A stretch of 64,000 nucleotides of DNA, from assembly GCA_015522475.1 (NCBI GenBank), contig WAMF01000018.1, forward strand, positions 1 through 64,000. The letters run 5' to 3'. The position numbers and the translations under genes are program-made. The notes beneath the pieces are model-generated. The model had not been told where the DNA came from. It did not search any database and worked only from the letters and a program-made list of their open reading frames with translations. This DNA comes from Microcaldota archaeon (GTDB lineage: Archaea > Micrarchaeota > Micrarchaeia > Anstonellales > J096). Every line of letters begins with the position of its first letter. Position 1 is the first letter of the stretch. This document shows, piece by piece, positions 9,383 to 19,387 of the stretch.

Positions 9383-10075
9383 TTGAACGAATTGAACACG
9401 GTTGAAAGTGAAAGCAAGGGTAAAGTTGAAAACAAGGAAAGTAAAGAAGCCACGGAAAGCAAAGAGAAAGACAATAAGGAGGAGAAAGACAAGGACAAGA
9501 TTGTTCTCGATATAGAAAAGGAGAAAACAAAAAAGGAAAAGAAGTTCTCACTGAAGTTTCAGATGAGCTTAGGCTTCCTCACCGCCATAAGGAAGCTCTT
9601 AGAAAATCGTATTGTCCAATGGATCGTAGCTGTAATTATAGGTGGAGCCGGAACATTCGGCATAGACAAAGCTCTTCCAAAAAAAGCTCATACGCCGCCT
9701 ATATCACAACTTCCAATTGTAGGCACGCAAAACGAACAATCATCTGGCAATGAGCTGAGCATGAGGCTTACTGCCCTACCGTCTGCCTTCAAGATAGGCC
9801 AAACCATGACTATCGACAATTATGAAATTGAAGTTGTCGGCACGAAGACAAACACTCAGAAAGGCCTGGGAGGCGTTTACTTTCATATAAACAAAAAAGA
9901 GAACAAAGAGCTAGGCTCTGATTTGTTCGTAGAGGAAGGAAGGACAGCTCTATACGTAGACAACAAAGCTGGCAAGGGCATATTCATAAGCGTGAACAAA
10001 GTGAAAGAAGAGGTTCACACAGCCGAAAAAGAGTGCTGCTCCGTCAGGATAGGCCTCGTGCAGCTGAAGAAATAA
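9383..10075 (+). CDS. hypothetical protein: charged cytoplasmic N-terminus, one TM helix, C-terminal soluble domain
   Basis: ORF with TTG start; Lys/Glu-rich region, IVQWIVAVIIGGAGTFGI TM, then a folded C-terminal domain. Confidence 0.6.
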   Translation: MNELNTVESESKGKVENKESKEATESKEKDNKEEKDKDKIVLDIEKEKTKKEKKFSLKFQMSLGFLTAIRKLLENRIVQWIVAVIIGGAGTFGIDKALPKKAHTPPISQLPIVGTQNEQSSGNELSMRLTALPSAFKIGQTMTIDNYEIEVVGTKTNTQKGLGGVYFHINKKENKELGSDLFVEEGRTALYVDNKAGKGIFISVNKVKEEVHTAEKECCSVRIGLVQLKK

Positions 10076-10271
10076 AGAGATAAGATGGTAGTTGAAATAA
10101 GGTTAAAATAAGCAGTAAGTAGTGAAGACTAATAAATTAAATAGGCTAATAAGATATGAAGGAAGTAGAGAGTCAAGGAGAGCATCTAAGAAGCATCCGA
10201 GAATGCCAGAAGCAATAAAGCAAACGTTGAAATAGGGAAAACTTATTTAATATGTCGTCTCATTATACCGT

Positions 10272-11030
10272 ATGCCATCTCGTGAGTCATCTAGCTCAGC
10301 TAACTTAGCTAACTCAACAGGCTCCTCTCGGCTTAAACAACCTCTTAAGCAACACTCCAAACAGGAAAAGAAGAGAAACTCCACGAATAAAGCAAATAAA
10401 GCAAATAAGGAAATTAGCATTTTGGGTTTGGATACTACAGGGTTTCTCTCGGCATTAGTGGTTGGAGGTATTGTATGGTACTTTGCAGGCCTCGCCTATC
10501 TCACGCTTCTATTCACCTTTCTCTTATTAGCTCTCTACATAACATCTATAGGCTATAAAATAAAGGTCCGTTACGGTGTATTTGACTATGCAAGAGGTTG
10601 GCAAAATGTAGCGTCAAACGGGCTTATTCCATTCATAGCTGCGCTTCTCAGCCCATATATAGGCTCGTTACCGTTCATAGCAAGTGTAGCTGGGGCAACG
10701 GCAGACAAGTTTGCGTCTGAATTGGGCATACTCGGAGGAAAACCCATAGAGCTTTTCACATGGAAGCGCGTTAAGCCCGGGAAGAGTGGAGCTATCTCTT
10801 TGTTGGGCACATTCTTTTCCTTCGTCGGCGCGCTCACAATAACCTTTGCTGCCAAATTCCTTTTTCCCATCTCTTCTTACACAGCCCTTCTTCTAGCATT
10901 GGCAGGTTTCACCGGCAGCTTAGTAGACAGCATAGCCGGCTACTTCGAAGAGCGCGGCCTGGGCACAAAAGAGACAAGCAACTTCATATGCACACTCACG
11001 GCTTTCTTGTTGGCGTTTCTTATAAAGTAA
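10272..11030 (+). CDS. DUF92/TMEM19-family integral membrane protein
   Basis: GATADKFASELGILGGKP...TWKRVKPGKSGAISLLGT...GSLVDSIAGYFEERG: DUF92 signature. Confidence 0.85.
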   Translation: MPSRESSSSANLANSTGSSRLKQPLKQHSKQEKKRNSTNKANKANKEISILGLDTTGFLSALVVGGIVWYFAGLAYLTLLFTFLLLALYITSIGYKIKVRYGVFDYARGWQNVASNGLIPFIAALLSPYIGSLPFIASVAGATADKFASELGILGGKPIELFTWKRVKPGKSGAISLLGTFFSFVGALTITFAAKFLFPISSYTALLLALAGFTGSLVDSIAGYFEERGLGTKETSNFICTLTAFLLAFLIK

Positions 11031-11085
11031 CAAAATAACTACAAATGAATAGAACGTATCTAAAGCGTGGCCACCCAAAACACAA

Positions 11086-11712
11086 ATGCATAGGGGGAAC
11101 AAAACCATGAAAAGGTTAATAACCCTTGCCTTCATAATGCACATAACGTTCATACTAGGAGCGATGCTCATAGTCGCGGGAAGCGCGGGCTGCTTAAACA
11201 AAGCTCAGCCCGCGCGTAGAGCCCAGATGGATGTAAGCAAGCTCAATGGGGAGGTGAGGAATGTGAGCACAATAAATGTAAGTTCTGTATTTAAAAATGG
11301 CGAAAGAATACCTTCTAAGTACACATGCGAAGGTGAAGACGTTAATCCGCCTTTATACTTTGAAGGCCTACCTACAAACACGCAGAGTCTCATCGTGATT
11401 GTTGAAGACCCAGACGCACCTATAGGCACTTTCACCCATTGGATAGCATGGGACTTACCTCCACAAAACATAGACGAAGGAAAAAGTCACAGCATAGGTA
11501 AAGCAGGCAGAAACGACTTCGGCAGCCTAGGCTACGGCGGGCCATGTCCACCTCCTGGCGCGCCCCATAGATATTTCTTCAAAATATACGCGCTCGACAC
11601 AACCTTGGAGTTGCCAGAGGGTTCCACAAAGACAGAGCTCCTCCAAGCCCTAGAAAAAGAGAAAAACCATATTGTAGCAGAAGGAGAACTTATGGGTGTT
11701 TACTCGAGGTAG
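11086..11712 (+). CDS. YbhB/YbcL (PEBP/Raf-kinase-inhibitor-like) family protein, exported
   Basis: N-terminal signal/lipobox-like hydrophobic region; YTCEGEDVNPPLYFEGLP, VEDPDAPIGTFTHWIAWDLP, GGPCPPPGAPHRYFFKIYALD. Confidence 0.92.
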   Translation: MHRGNKTMKRLITLAFIMHITFILGAMLIVAGSAGCLNKAQPARRAQMDVSKLNGEVRNVSTINVSSVFKNGERIPSKYTCEGEDVNPPLYFEGLPTNTQSLIVIVEDPDAPIGTFTHWIAWDLPPQNIDEGKSHSIGKAGRNDFGSLGYGGPCPPPGAPHRYFFKIYALDTTLELPEGSTKTELLQALEKEKNHIVAEGELMGVYSR

Positions 11713-11754
11713 AGCCATATTCCTTTTTAAACATTTTTCCACACAAGGGTATAT

Positions 11755-12801
11755 ATGAAGAAAAGAGAGAGGGGTAAGCTTTACCCAAAGAAGATTTTTG
11801 AAAAAAAATTGGAGAAGATGAAATCCCAAATAGGGCGTGCTTTCTATTCAAGAAAAGAAGGTAAGTTATTAGGGAACTTCGTCTTTAGATGGTACAAAGA
11901 ACGCTTGGAGAGCAACCTAGAGGCATGTATAGATAAGATAGAAAAAAGGTGGCTGTTGTATAAACAGCTCAACGACAAAAACCTATACATAGACAGCAGC
12001 TCTCTGCAAGAGTTAACTAAGGAATATGGGAGAGAAACACGTGCTCCTTTGAAAATATATGAAGTTTTTTGGAAGACACCCATACGCATTTTCATAGGTG
12101 ATGATTGGGACTATAGAATAATCGGCTACATGAAAGAATTGATTGACGAAGCTCAGCCCATACTTTTAGAAGAAAATAACCTCCCTCTACCTCCTTCAAC
12201 GAGGTGGATTGTAGCAAAAGCATTAGCGAACACAGAGAAGAAAATGAAAAACGTGATACAGTGGAATTTTAAGACCTACACACCTGCTTATTTCAAAGGG
12301 ATACCTTCAATGAGAAAAACAAGAGCGAGTGCAAAATACATCTTTGTATTACATTATCTGCTCCAGGACTTATCCTACAGATTTATGTTTGAAGGTGCAG
12401 ATAAAGGTCTCCTTTCAGAGGCTGGCCTTATATTTGCAGACGGTATAATTGAATGGCTAAGTCAAAATGAAGCTTTTTATAGGTATGTAAGGGATATAAA
12501 GCAATGGAGAGCTATTAAGAATGAGGAGTATGAAAAAGAATGGATAAAAGAACTCAACGAGAACAATAAGTTCTTGTCTATGTATCTAAGCCTAATGAGT
12601 GGTAGCATACTTCGAGGATTCAAGGACATTATTGAAAGTGTAGCAGAGGTATACACAGGCAGCGGAGAAATTTTGAACGTATTCATAAGGACAAATATAT
12701 ATCAAAATGTGATATACTTATTTGAGAGTGATGGACGCTACGATGTGAGGGTTCTAGAAGAGAGAGGTAAATACAAAGAGGATGAAAAAGAGACCACATA
12801 G
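11755..12801 (+). CDS. hypothetical protein
   Basis: 348-aa open frame, ATG start, no recognised motif. Confidence 0.6.
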   Translation: MKKRERGKLYPKKIFEKKLEKMKSQIGRAFYSRKEGKLLGNFVFRWYKERLESNLEACIDKIEKRWLLYKQLNDKNLYIDSSSLQELTKEYGRETRAPLKIYEVFWKTPIRIFIGDDWDYRIIGYMKELIDEAQPILLEENNLPLPPSTRWIVAKALANTEKKMKNVIQWNFKTYTPAYFKGIPSMRKTRASAKYIFVLHYLLQDLSYRFMFEGADKGLLSEAGLIFADGIIEWLSQNEAFYRYVRDIKQWRAIKNEEYEKEWIKELNENNKFLSMYLSLMSGSILRGFKDIIESVAEVYTGSGEILNVFIRTNIYQNVIYLFESDGRYDVRVLEERGKYKEDEKETT

Positions 12802-12846
12802 ATCTCCAGATTGATGAATTAAGATGACAATAAAGACAATAAAGAG

Positions 12847-13836
12847 TTAAACATATTGAAAATCTACTACCCAGCGACTGAGCGTAGGAGAATAGCTACC
12901 TACTTCCTTAGTTAAAAGAATGTTTATGGGCCTTCGGGTGGCCTTTTTAATTTCTCTCTCGGATGCTTCTTTATCCTCTGCAAAGATGTATGCGTGCACT
13001 ATGGCAGATGGCTTAGCTATATATTCTGCAACGTCGAAGAAACTTAAAACATCCTTTGGCAAAGGCATAACGATTCTATCTGCCCAGCCCTTAAAGCGCT
13101 CTTCTTTAAGCAAAGCTCTCACATCTGCATTTATCACTTCCACGTTGTCAACTTTGTTAAGCTTGGCATTTTCTTCAGCATACTTGCTGGCAACAGGGTT
13201 GATTTCGACGCTTACAACTTTACATGTAGGGCAACGCTTGCCTATAAGTATAGAATAAGGGCCTACACCTGCAAACAGCACAGCTACATGTTCACCCTCT
13301 TTTACAAGAGAAGCAATTCTCTGCCTTTCTGTGGAGAGACGGGGACTGAAATAAACCTTGTCCACATTCAGCTTCAAGATTATGCCATTTTCTTTATGCA
13401 AAGTCTCTGTTTTGTCCTCTCCTGTCAAGTAGGTGGTTTTCCTAACCCGATATGTCCCACTGACCGCAGTTTCCTTCAAACGGACAGTTTTGAGATGTTT
13501 ATGGCAGTTCAGCAAATTCTCTGCAGCTTTTTTGAGTTCTTCTTTGGAAAAGTTTCTCCCATCTATAATGGCTATATCCCCTATTATGTCGAGAGGCACG
13601 TCAATCATATTGCAGCCTTTTGAAGGATGGGCCTCATGTTCTCTTTCGACAATTTCAAAGTCCTCGGTTATCGAAGAGAGGGCCTGCTCTATAGCATCAT
13701 AATCTGAGCAACTTAGAGGTATGAATACATAATCTCCTTCTCGCTCTATTTTGTAGTTGCCGTCTACCCAGCCGCGTGTTATAAGCTCATCCCTTGCAAT
13801 AGCAGCGTACTCCTTATTTACTTTCAATGAAAGCAT
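12847..13836 (-). CDS. class I SAM-dependent methyltransferase, Trm5/Trm5-like tRNA (guanine-N1-)-methyltransferase
   Basis: YFSPRLSTERQRIA, VLFAGVGPYSI, VSVEINPVASKYAEENAKLN, RIVMPLPKD. Confidence 0.82.
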   Translation of the reverse strand: MLSLKVNKEYAAIARDELITRGWVDGNYKIEREGDYVFIPLSCSDYDAIEQALSSITEDFEIVEREHEAHPSKGCNMIDVPLDIIGDIAIIDGRNFSKEELKKAAENLLNCHKHLKTVRLKETAVSGTYRVRKTTYLTGEDKTETLHKENGIILKLNVDKVYFSPRLSTERQRIASLVKEGEHVAVLFAGVGPYSILIGKRCPTCKVVSVEINPVASKYAEENAKLNKVDNVEVINADVRALLKEERFKGWADRIVMPLPKDVLSFFDVAEYIAKPSAIVHAYIFAEDKEASEREIKKATRRPINILLTKEVGSYSPTLSRWVVDFQYV

Positions 13837-13912
13837 TTTATCCCCTTTCTCCTTTTGTTGCCCAAGTATTGCCCCAAGCCATCACACCATTAGCAAACAA
13901 AACCCCCTCATC

Positions 13913-15331
13913 TCACCACTTTTTTACGCTATCCAAGAGGTCGTAGGTATTTGTATAGAAATCACGTATGTCTTTTCTGCCAAGCAACATCATAAGAGGC
14001 CGCTCTAGGCTAAGCCCCCACGCGAGCACAGGATATTCAGCGCCAAGAGGCTCGACGACCTCTGGCCTAAATATGCCAGCCCCACCTAACTCAACCCATT
14101 CTTTTTTAGGCTCATACCAAACCTCTATTTCAAGACTAGGCTCTGTGTAGGGGAAAAAGCTTGGCCTGAAACGTATCTTCTCGAAGCCCATACGCTTGTA
14201 GAAGACTTTCAACATGCCTAGCAAGTTGGCAAAGTTCACCCGCTTATCCGCTATGATACCCTCAACCTGATAGAACTCCGCTAGATGCTTATAATCCGTG
14301 GCTTCGTTTCTGAAGACTCTGCCTACAGAGAAAAACTTCCCTCTTTTATACTTGTAAAGTGTTCTAGCAGATAGCACGGTTGTGTGTGTTCTAAGCACCA
14401 TCTTCCTAGCTTCCTTCTCACTCCATACATAATGCCAGCCCTTTTCATGAACAGCCTTGATTTTTTCCTCAAGTTCCTTTGGGAAAGTCCCTTCGTACGA
14501 GAAAGGTAGGAAAAACGTGTCTGCTAGCTCCCTGCTTGGGTGGTCCTGAGGCTGAAACAAAGCATCGAAGACCCAAAAAGACTCTTCGACGTAAGAGCCT
14601 GCCATCTCTCTAAAGCCCATGGAAAGGAAAATCTGACGTATTTTTTCTATGGCTCTAGCAAGAGGGTGCTCTAGGCCAGAAGACTCAGCAGGAATATCTT
14701 CTGCCTTAACAAGGTACGGCTGAAAACGCGCCTTCTTCCACGCACCACTTTCTATGAGCTCTCTTGTCAGCTTTCCCAGACCTTCGCTAGACGCGCCTTT
14801 TGAGAGCTCCTCGGCAACTTGCTTGCCTTTTTCTGTAAGTGTAGCAGAAAGCTTTAACTTAGACGACACTTTTGCAAGGCCACGCTTCTCCAAAGCATGC
14901 CTTTCTTCTTCAGACAAGGCTTTGCCTTCTCTAACCCTTTCTATCGCTGCCAAAAGTTTATAGTTAGATGTTGTGGGCTCTGCTTCGAGCGTAAACACGC
15001 CCTTTTCAACCTTAGCTAAGCCCGCTTCTTTCAGCTTACCGACGAAGGACCTAAGATCAGCCGGAATATCCTTCATGGCTTTTCCGCTATAGTTCACAAG
15101 CTTCTCTTCTTCAAGATGCACATCTGGAGAGATAAGCTCCACTCTCATGCTCTTATCAGACGTAAATGTAAGAAGCCCTTTTTCACTTAGAAAGTAAATA
15201 CCCCGCCTAACACCATCCATAGAAAGGCCTGTTGCCTCAACAAACTCCTCATCTACCCAAGATTTGCTTGGGTTGGAAGCCATAGCTTTAAGAATAGCTT
15301 TTTCATTCGATGACAAAGGTTCTTGCATCAT
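13913..15331 (-). CDS. pheS: phenylalanyl-tRNA synthetase alpha subunit
   Basis: N-terminal winged-helix modules; class II motifs HPSRELADTFFLP, FSVGRVFRNEATDYKHLAEFYQVEGI, GGAGIFRPEV. Confidence 0.94.
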   Translation of the reverse strand: MMQEPLSSNEKAILKAMASNPSKSWVDEEFVEATGLSMDGVRRGIYFLSEKGLLTFTSDKSMRVELISPDVHLEEEKLVNYSGKAMKDIPADLRSFVGKLKEAGLAKVEKGVFTLEAEPTTSNYKLLAAIERVREGKALSEEERHALEKRGLAKVSSKLKLSATLTEKGKQVAEELSKGASSEGLGKLTRELIESGAWKKARFQPYLVKAEDIPAESSGLEHPLARAIEKIRQIFLSMGFREMAGSYVEESFWVFDALFQPQDHPSRELADTFFLPFSYEGTFPKELEEKIKAVHEKGWHYVWSEKEARKMVLRTHTTVLSARTLYKYKRGKFFSVGRVFRNEATDYKHLAEFYQVEGIIADKRVNFANLLGMLKVFYKRMGFEKIRFRPSFFPYTEPSLEIEVWYEPKKEWVELGGAGIFRPEVVEPLGAEYPVLAWGLSLERPLMMLLGRKDIRDFYTNTYDLLDSVKKW

Positions 15332-16275
15332 CTCGACCTCTTTTCATACTTTCCTTTAGATCTGCTTCCATGTCTGCCATGAGCACCATGTGCATGCTTA
15401 GCATTTCCCACGGCCCTATTCTTTTCCCTACTCAACTGTCCCTCTGACTGCCCCCATTGCCTAGAGGAGGGTTTAAGCGAATGGGCTTTTGTAAGTACAT
15501 AGAGGTAAGCCAGTAAAAGGAAGAGTGCTATGCCCAAAGTTATTTTCCCCTCTTCTGTAGTCATAAGGCTCGTAGTTTTCTTAGATAAACTTTCAAAGTA
15601 GTCTGAAATTTCCATAGGGATGGTTTCCTCTATATAAACTTTGAGCCTGAAACCCACAAGTATCATGTCCCTCCAATAGACCATGCTTGTCTTGAGGGGA
15701 AACTGGACATTTGTCATGCCCTTTGGAATAGGGTTGACATCAACAATTTCAGAGTTCTTTGGCAGCTTTATAATAAGAACAAGACCGTTGTTTAATATGA
15801 TGTTGCCAGCGTCTGTCCTCTTATAGCTAAGGAGAGAGGAATTAAGCTCGTATATATAAACGCGGGGCTTTATCTGCTCCTTTGTGAAAAGTGGCAGGCC
15901 ATTCTTCCCTATGTCATAACTAATGAGGATTTTCCCTATATAACGAGAGCTTAGCCCCGTCCTTACAGGTTGGGGATTAATCTGCAAATTTTCCACATCG
16001 ACTTTTGACGCATCGACATGCAGCTTGACATTTTCATTGTTGAGCGTCTTTATCCAACCCTCAAATGTGTTCTGCTCGGCTGCTTTATTGTATGTAACTA
16101 CGTCGAGCTCGTTGCTCATGACTATGTTAACGCTTTCCTCTACATGCACTTCTCCACGTGGAGATAAGGTGATAGTTGCAGTTATACTCGTGACATTTAA
16201 AGCTGCCCATAAAGGTGAGATAAGAATAGATGCAGCGAAGAGAACAAACACTAGCTTAGCCACTAAGGAATCCAT
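15328..16275 (-). CDS. hypothetical exported, membrane-anchored protein with His/Lys/Arg-rich cytosolic tail
   Basis: N-terminal signal (LVFVLFAASILISPLWA), beta-rich ectodomain, C-terminal TM (ITLGIALFLLLAYLYVL), basic tail; 4-nt overlap with pheS. Confidence 0.65.
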   Translation of the reverse strand: MDSLVAKLVFVLFAASILISPLWAALNVTSITATITLSPRGEVHVEESVNIVMSNELDVVTYNKAAEQNTFEGWIKTLNNENVKLHVDASKVDVENLQINPQPVRTGLSSRYIGKILISYDIGKNGLPLFTKEQIKPRVYIYELNSSLLSYKRTDAGNIILNNGLVLIIKLPKNSEIVDVNPIPKGMTNVQFPLKTSMVYWRDMILVGFRLKVYIEETIPMEISDYFESLSKKTTSLMTTEEGKITLGIALFLLLAYLYVLTKAHSLKPSSRQWGQSEGQLSREKNRAVGNAKHAHGAHGRHGSRSKGKYEKRSR

Positions 16276-16325
16276 GGCACATAATGACTTATAGGATTTT
16301 TAAACGTTCCGTCTGAAATAACAAC

Positions 16326-16718
16326 ATGTTGGTTAAGACAGAACCATTTCATGATTATAAAGAGGGTGAGTGGCTCGTCATAATAAGCGCTTTTTTGGCA
16401 GTGTTGGCAGGATGGTTTGCATTTAAAGGAACATGCCTCTTAGGTGTACCGCCAGCTTATGTTCCTATTGTTGCTCTAGCAACGCTGCTCCTCATGCTCG
16501 TTGACATATCCTTCGCCTATTCAAATATGATGAGTTACGAGGGTATTATGAGCGCGGGCAGAGTTGTACTTTATAGCTTAGCTTATTCTAGCCTCTTGTC
16601 AAGGCATCTTACAGCATACGTAGCTGTCTTCATAGCATTTGTGGCCGTGTTCTTCATGGCGGACGCCTACAAAAAGCAGCTCATAGCAGCCAACAAGCGA
16701 AGAAGAACAAAAAAGTAA
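16326..16718 (+). CDS. hypothetical small polytopic membrane protein
   Basis: About four hydrophobic helices and a basic C-terminus (NKRRRTKK). Confidence 0.6.
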   Translation: MLVKTEPFHDYKEGEWLVIISAFLAVLAGWFAFKGTCLLGVPPAYVPIVALATLLLMLVDISFAYSNMMSYEGIMSAGRVVLYSLAYSSLLSRHLTAYVAVFIAFVAVFFMADAYKKQLIAANKRRRTKK

Positions 16719-16979
16719 CAAAGCAAAGAAAAAGTAGAGTGGAATAGCAAAGTGTAATCAATAGAAACACGACGAAGGTCGATTTATGTCAAGGGCAGTT
16801 GATCGTGTTTAAAAGCGGGTTTAGAGTGGAGTATTTAAAGTATTGATTGATATTGGTTGTATATTAGTTGGCACAGATTTATAGAGTAGAAAAAGTCTGT
16901 GGCTGAAAAAGAAAAACGGAAAAAACAAGAGGTGGACAAAGAGCGAGAGTGACAAGAGATGCTGAAACCACCAAGCTAA

Positions 16980-17681
16980 CTATACATACTTTTTGATGTC
17001 TTCGTTGCATAGCCTCTTGAAACGCTCATATCCCTTTTTGAACATTGTAACTTCGACAGCATATTTCATCTCGCCGCTTGTATACTCTTTTATAGCATCA
17101 TAGGCCAACTTTATGGCCTCCTTTGCTGATATGTCCTTCTTATAGTGCTTCTCCAAATAAGCATCCACTTCCTTCTTGTTCTCGCCTATGGTATCAGCAT
17201 AGTAGCCTGTTAAAGCTCCGCTTGGCTCTATTTCATAAAGATGGGGTTTTATATCGTAACCCGCTACAAGCAGAGAAACACCAAAGGGCCGTGCTCCCCC
17301 ATATTGAGTATATGCTTGAACGACGTCTGCAACATAAGCAGTTACACTTGGCACACGCGGAGCCTCGTCGTAGAGAAGGCGATGCCTCTCTGAATAATCG
17401 CGGGCGAGACTGACGAGTTTTCTGGCATCTGCTATTAAGCCAGCTGCAACAGTCATGATGTGCCTATCCACTTCAAAGACCTTCTTAACGGAATCTTCGA
17501 CCATGAGGTTGCTAAACTTATACTTTACAGCCGCCAATAGGACACCATCTTTGAATACAACACCCACACTTGTAGCCCCTCTTTTCACAGCCTCCTTAGC
17601 ATATTCTACTTGGAATAACCTGCCATCAGGACTGAATACAGTTATCGCCCTATCATAAGCCTGTTGTGTTGAACCATACAT
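16980..17681 (-). CDS. psmA: proteasome alpha subunit
   Basis: YDRAITVFSPDGRLFQVEYAKEAVKRGATSVGV: 20S alpha signature. Confidence 0.96.
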   Translation of the reverse strand: MYGSTQQAYDRAITVFSPDGRLFQVEYAKEAVKRGATSVGVVFKDGVLLAAVKYKFSNLMVEDSVKKVFEVDRHIMTVAAGLIADARKLVSLARDYSERHRLLYDEAPRVPSVTAYVADVVQAYTQYGGARPFGVSLLVAGYDIKPHLYEIEPSGALTGYYADTIGENKKEVDAYLEKHYKKDISAKEAIKLAYDAIKEYTSGEMKYAVEVTMFKKGYERFKRLCNEDIKKYV

Positions 17682-17770
17682 TCATTCCACCTCTAGTGAG
17701 TTTGAGAAGTAAGGTTTTTAAACATGCCGACGGTTGCCGACGAACGAAAGAAACGATTGAGAACCCCATA

Positions 17771-17780
17771 GTTTTTAAAC
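17771..17780 (+). promoter_or_regulatory. putative TATA box (GTTTTTAAAC) for the 17803 gene
   Basis: Centred about 28 nt before the GTG start at 17803; near-identical element at 17714-17723 in the divergent psmA promoter region. Confidence 0.4.
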
Positions 17781-17802
17781 ACACTCAGACATAATAAGTA
17801 CT

Positions 17803-18162
17803 GTGACAAAAACTGTAAGAAGGGCTAATGAGATCGATGAAAAAAACATATCAAAGAAGTCAAAGAAGTTTGCAAGGTTACCAAGATCTCCAACCTTCGC
17901 AGACGTCTATGTGCAGAAGCTGAAGGAGAGTGAAGAGAAGGTTGAAAAGCTGAAAGCACAAGAGCTTAGCCCAGAAGAGAAGCAAAAGTTGAGGGTTTTG
18001 GAAGACTTCGTTAAGAACAAGATTATGAGTGTTTCTACTTATCCTCCTTTCAAAGAAGTGGAGCCCTACTTAAACACAATGCTTAAGAATCCGACAGTTC
18101 TTGTTCATATGGATAAAAAGCTGCCTATGAATGGTACGAGCTTTTTAGACACTTTTACTTAA
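17803..18162 (+). CDS. hypothetical protein
   Basis: 119-aa charged ORF, GTG start with upstream TATA-like element. Confidence 0.5.
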   Translation: MTKTVRRANEIDEKNISKKSKKFARLPRSPTFADVYVQKLKESEEKVEKLKAQELSPEEKQKLRVLEDFVKNKIMSVSTYPPFKEVEPYLNTMLKNPTVLVHMDKKLPMNGTSFLDTFT

Positions 18163-18164
18163 AA

Positions 18165-18353
18165 TTGGCACACTATTCGCACGTGCCCAAAAAAGTAAAC
18201 GATAAGTTTAAGGAATACGCTGAGCTCTTCGCTAGATACTTGCCTACAAGAGAATTAAGAGCTAAAGCAGAGATGTTGGGCACCGCCTACGGCGAGCTTA
18301 AAGCAGAACTAATAAGAGAGCCTCGAGGCAGAGATCCAAAACCCTTTTGGTAG
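18165..18353 (+). CDS. hypothetical small protein
   Basis: 62-aa ORF immediately downstream with TTG start; composition plausible for a coding sequence. Confidence 0.4.
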   Translation: MAHYSHVPKKVNDKFKEYAELFARYLPTRELRAKAEMLGTAYGELKAELIREPRGRDPKPFW

Positions 18354-18508
18354 TTAGAAGAGCTTCAAAGAAACTTCAAAGAATAATTGTAATTTCCGGA
18401 CCAAGCCCCTTCCTATCTTATACCGTCAAACGTAGGTGGCAATGGAAATAAAGAAAAGTAGAAGATGGAAAAGAGAATAAAAAACAAAATCAATTAGCCA
18501 GCCGACAA

Positions 18509-19378
18509 TTACATGAGCTGCTCGAAGTCCTTGCTTAGGTCGCGCTTGAAGCTCTGTTTAACCAAGGGACCATCGGCGAAGGGATGCAGGTTTTCGTAGA
18601 AAGCGGCGTTTTTATCCGTCTGGTAGAAGATGCCAATGGGCAACTTTTCATACTTCGTCCTGTAAGGCTCCATTGCCTTGTCCATCGCGGCCTTCCAATC
18701 GCTCGTGTCGTGATTTTCCTTCTGCAAATCATAGACGCGCTCTTTATACCAGTCATAGCTGTAATTCTTGTTCCATGTGACACAGGGCTGATAAATATCA
18801 ACGAAGGCGAAGCCCTTATGCTCTATCGCCTTTTTCATCACGGTCTTCATGTGCATTAAATCGCCAGCGAAAGTGGCAGCGACGAATGTGGCGCCGGCTG
18901 CGAGGGCAACGGCCGTTGGGTGAAGAGGCTCTAAATAGGAACCGTTGAGGGTAGTTTTCGTCTTCCTGCCCTTTGGCGTCGTTGGGCTTACTTGGCCCGT
19001 CGTCAATGCGTAAATGAAGTTATCTTGCACAAAGTAGTTGACGTCGTTATTCCTCCTAACAGCGTGTATAAAGTGGTTTGTACCCTCCGAAAGGCCATCA
19101 CCATCTCCGCCTACGGCTACAACTGTTAACTTGTGATTAGCCAGCTTTATACCTTCTGCCAAAGGCAAGAGCCTGCCGTGTATGCCCTCATAGCCATAGG
19201 TGCGTATGTAGTGAGGCAATTTACTACCACAGCCAATTCCGCTAACGACGACTGTCTCATGGGGCTCTTTGTCCAGCTCTGCCAGCGCCTGCTTCAAACC
19301 CATTAAGATGATGTGATCGCCACATCCAGGACACCACTGAGGCTTTTCAGCCACGTTAAAATCTGCTAATCCTGCCAT
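18509..19378 (-). CDS. 2-oxoacid:ferredoxin oxidoreductase beta subunit
   Basis: PQWCPGCGDHIILMGLKQAL, VVSGIGCGSKLPHY, VGGDGDGLSEGTNHFIHAVRRN (TPP binding). Confidence 0.94.
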   Translation of the reverse strand: MAGLADFNVAEKPQWCPGCGDHIILMGLKQALAELDKEPHETVVVSGIGCGSKLPHYIRTYGYEGIHGRLLPLAEGIKLANHKLTVVAVGGDGDGLSEGTNHFIHAVRRNNDVNYFVQDNFIYALTTGQVSPTTPKGRKTKTTLNGSYLEPLHPTAVALAAGATFVAATFAGDLMHMKTVMKKAIEHKGFAFVDIYQPCVTWNKNYSYDWYKERVYDLQKENHDTSDWKAAMDKAMEPYRTKYEKLPIGIFYQTDKNAAFYENLHPFADGPLVKQSFKRDLSKDFEQLM

Positions 19379-19387
19379 GTTTCCACC

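Noticed and set aside
16720-16979. Intergenic region considered for a C/D box sRNA
   Set aside because: No convincing paired C (RUGAUGA) and D (CUGA) boxes with correct spacing.
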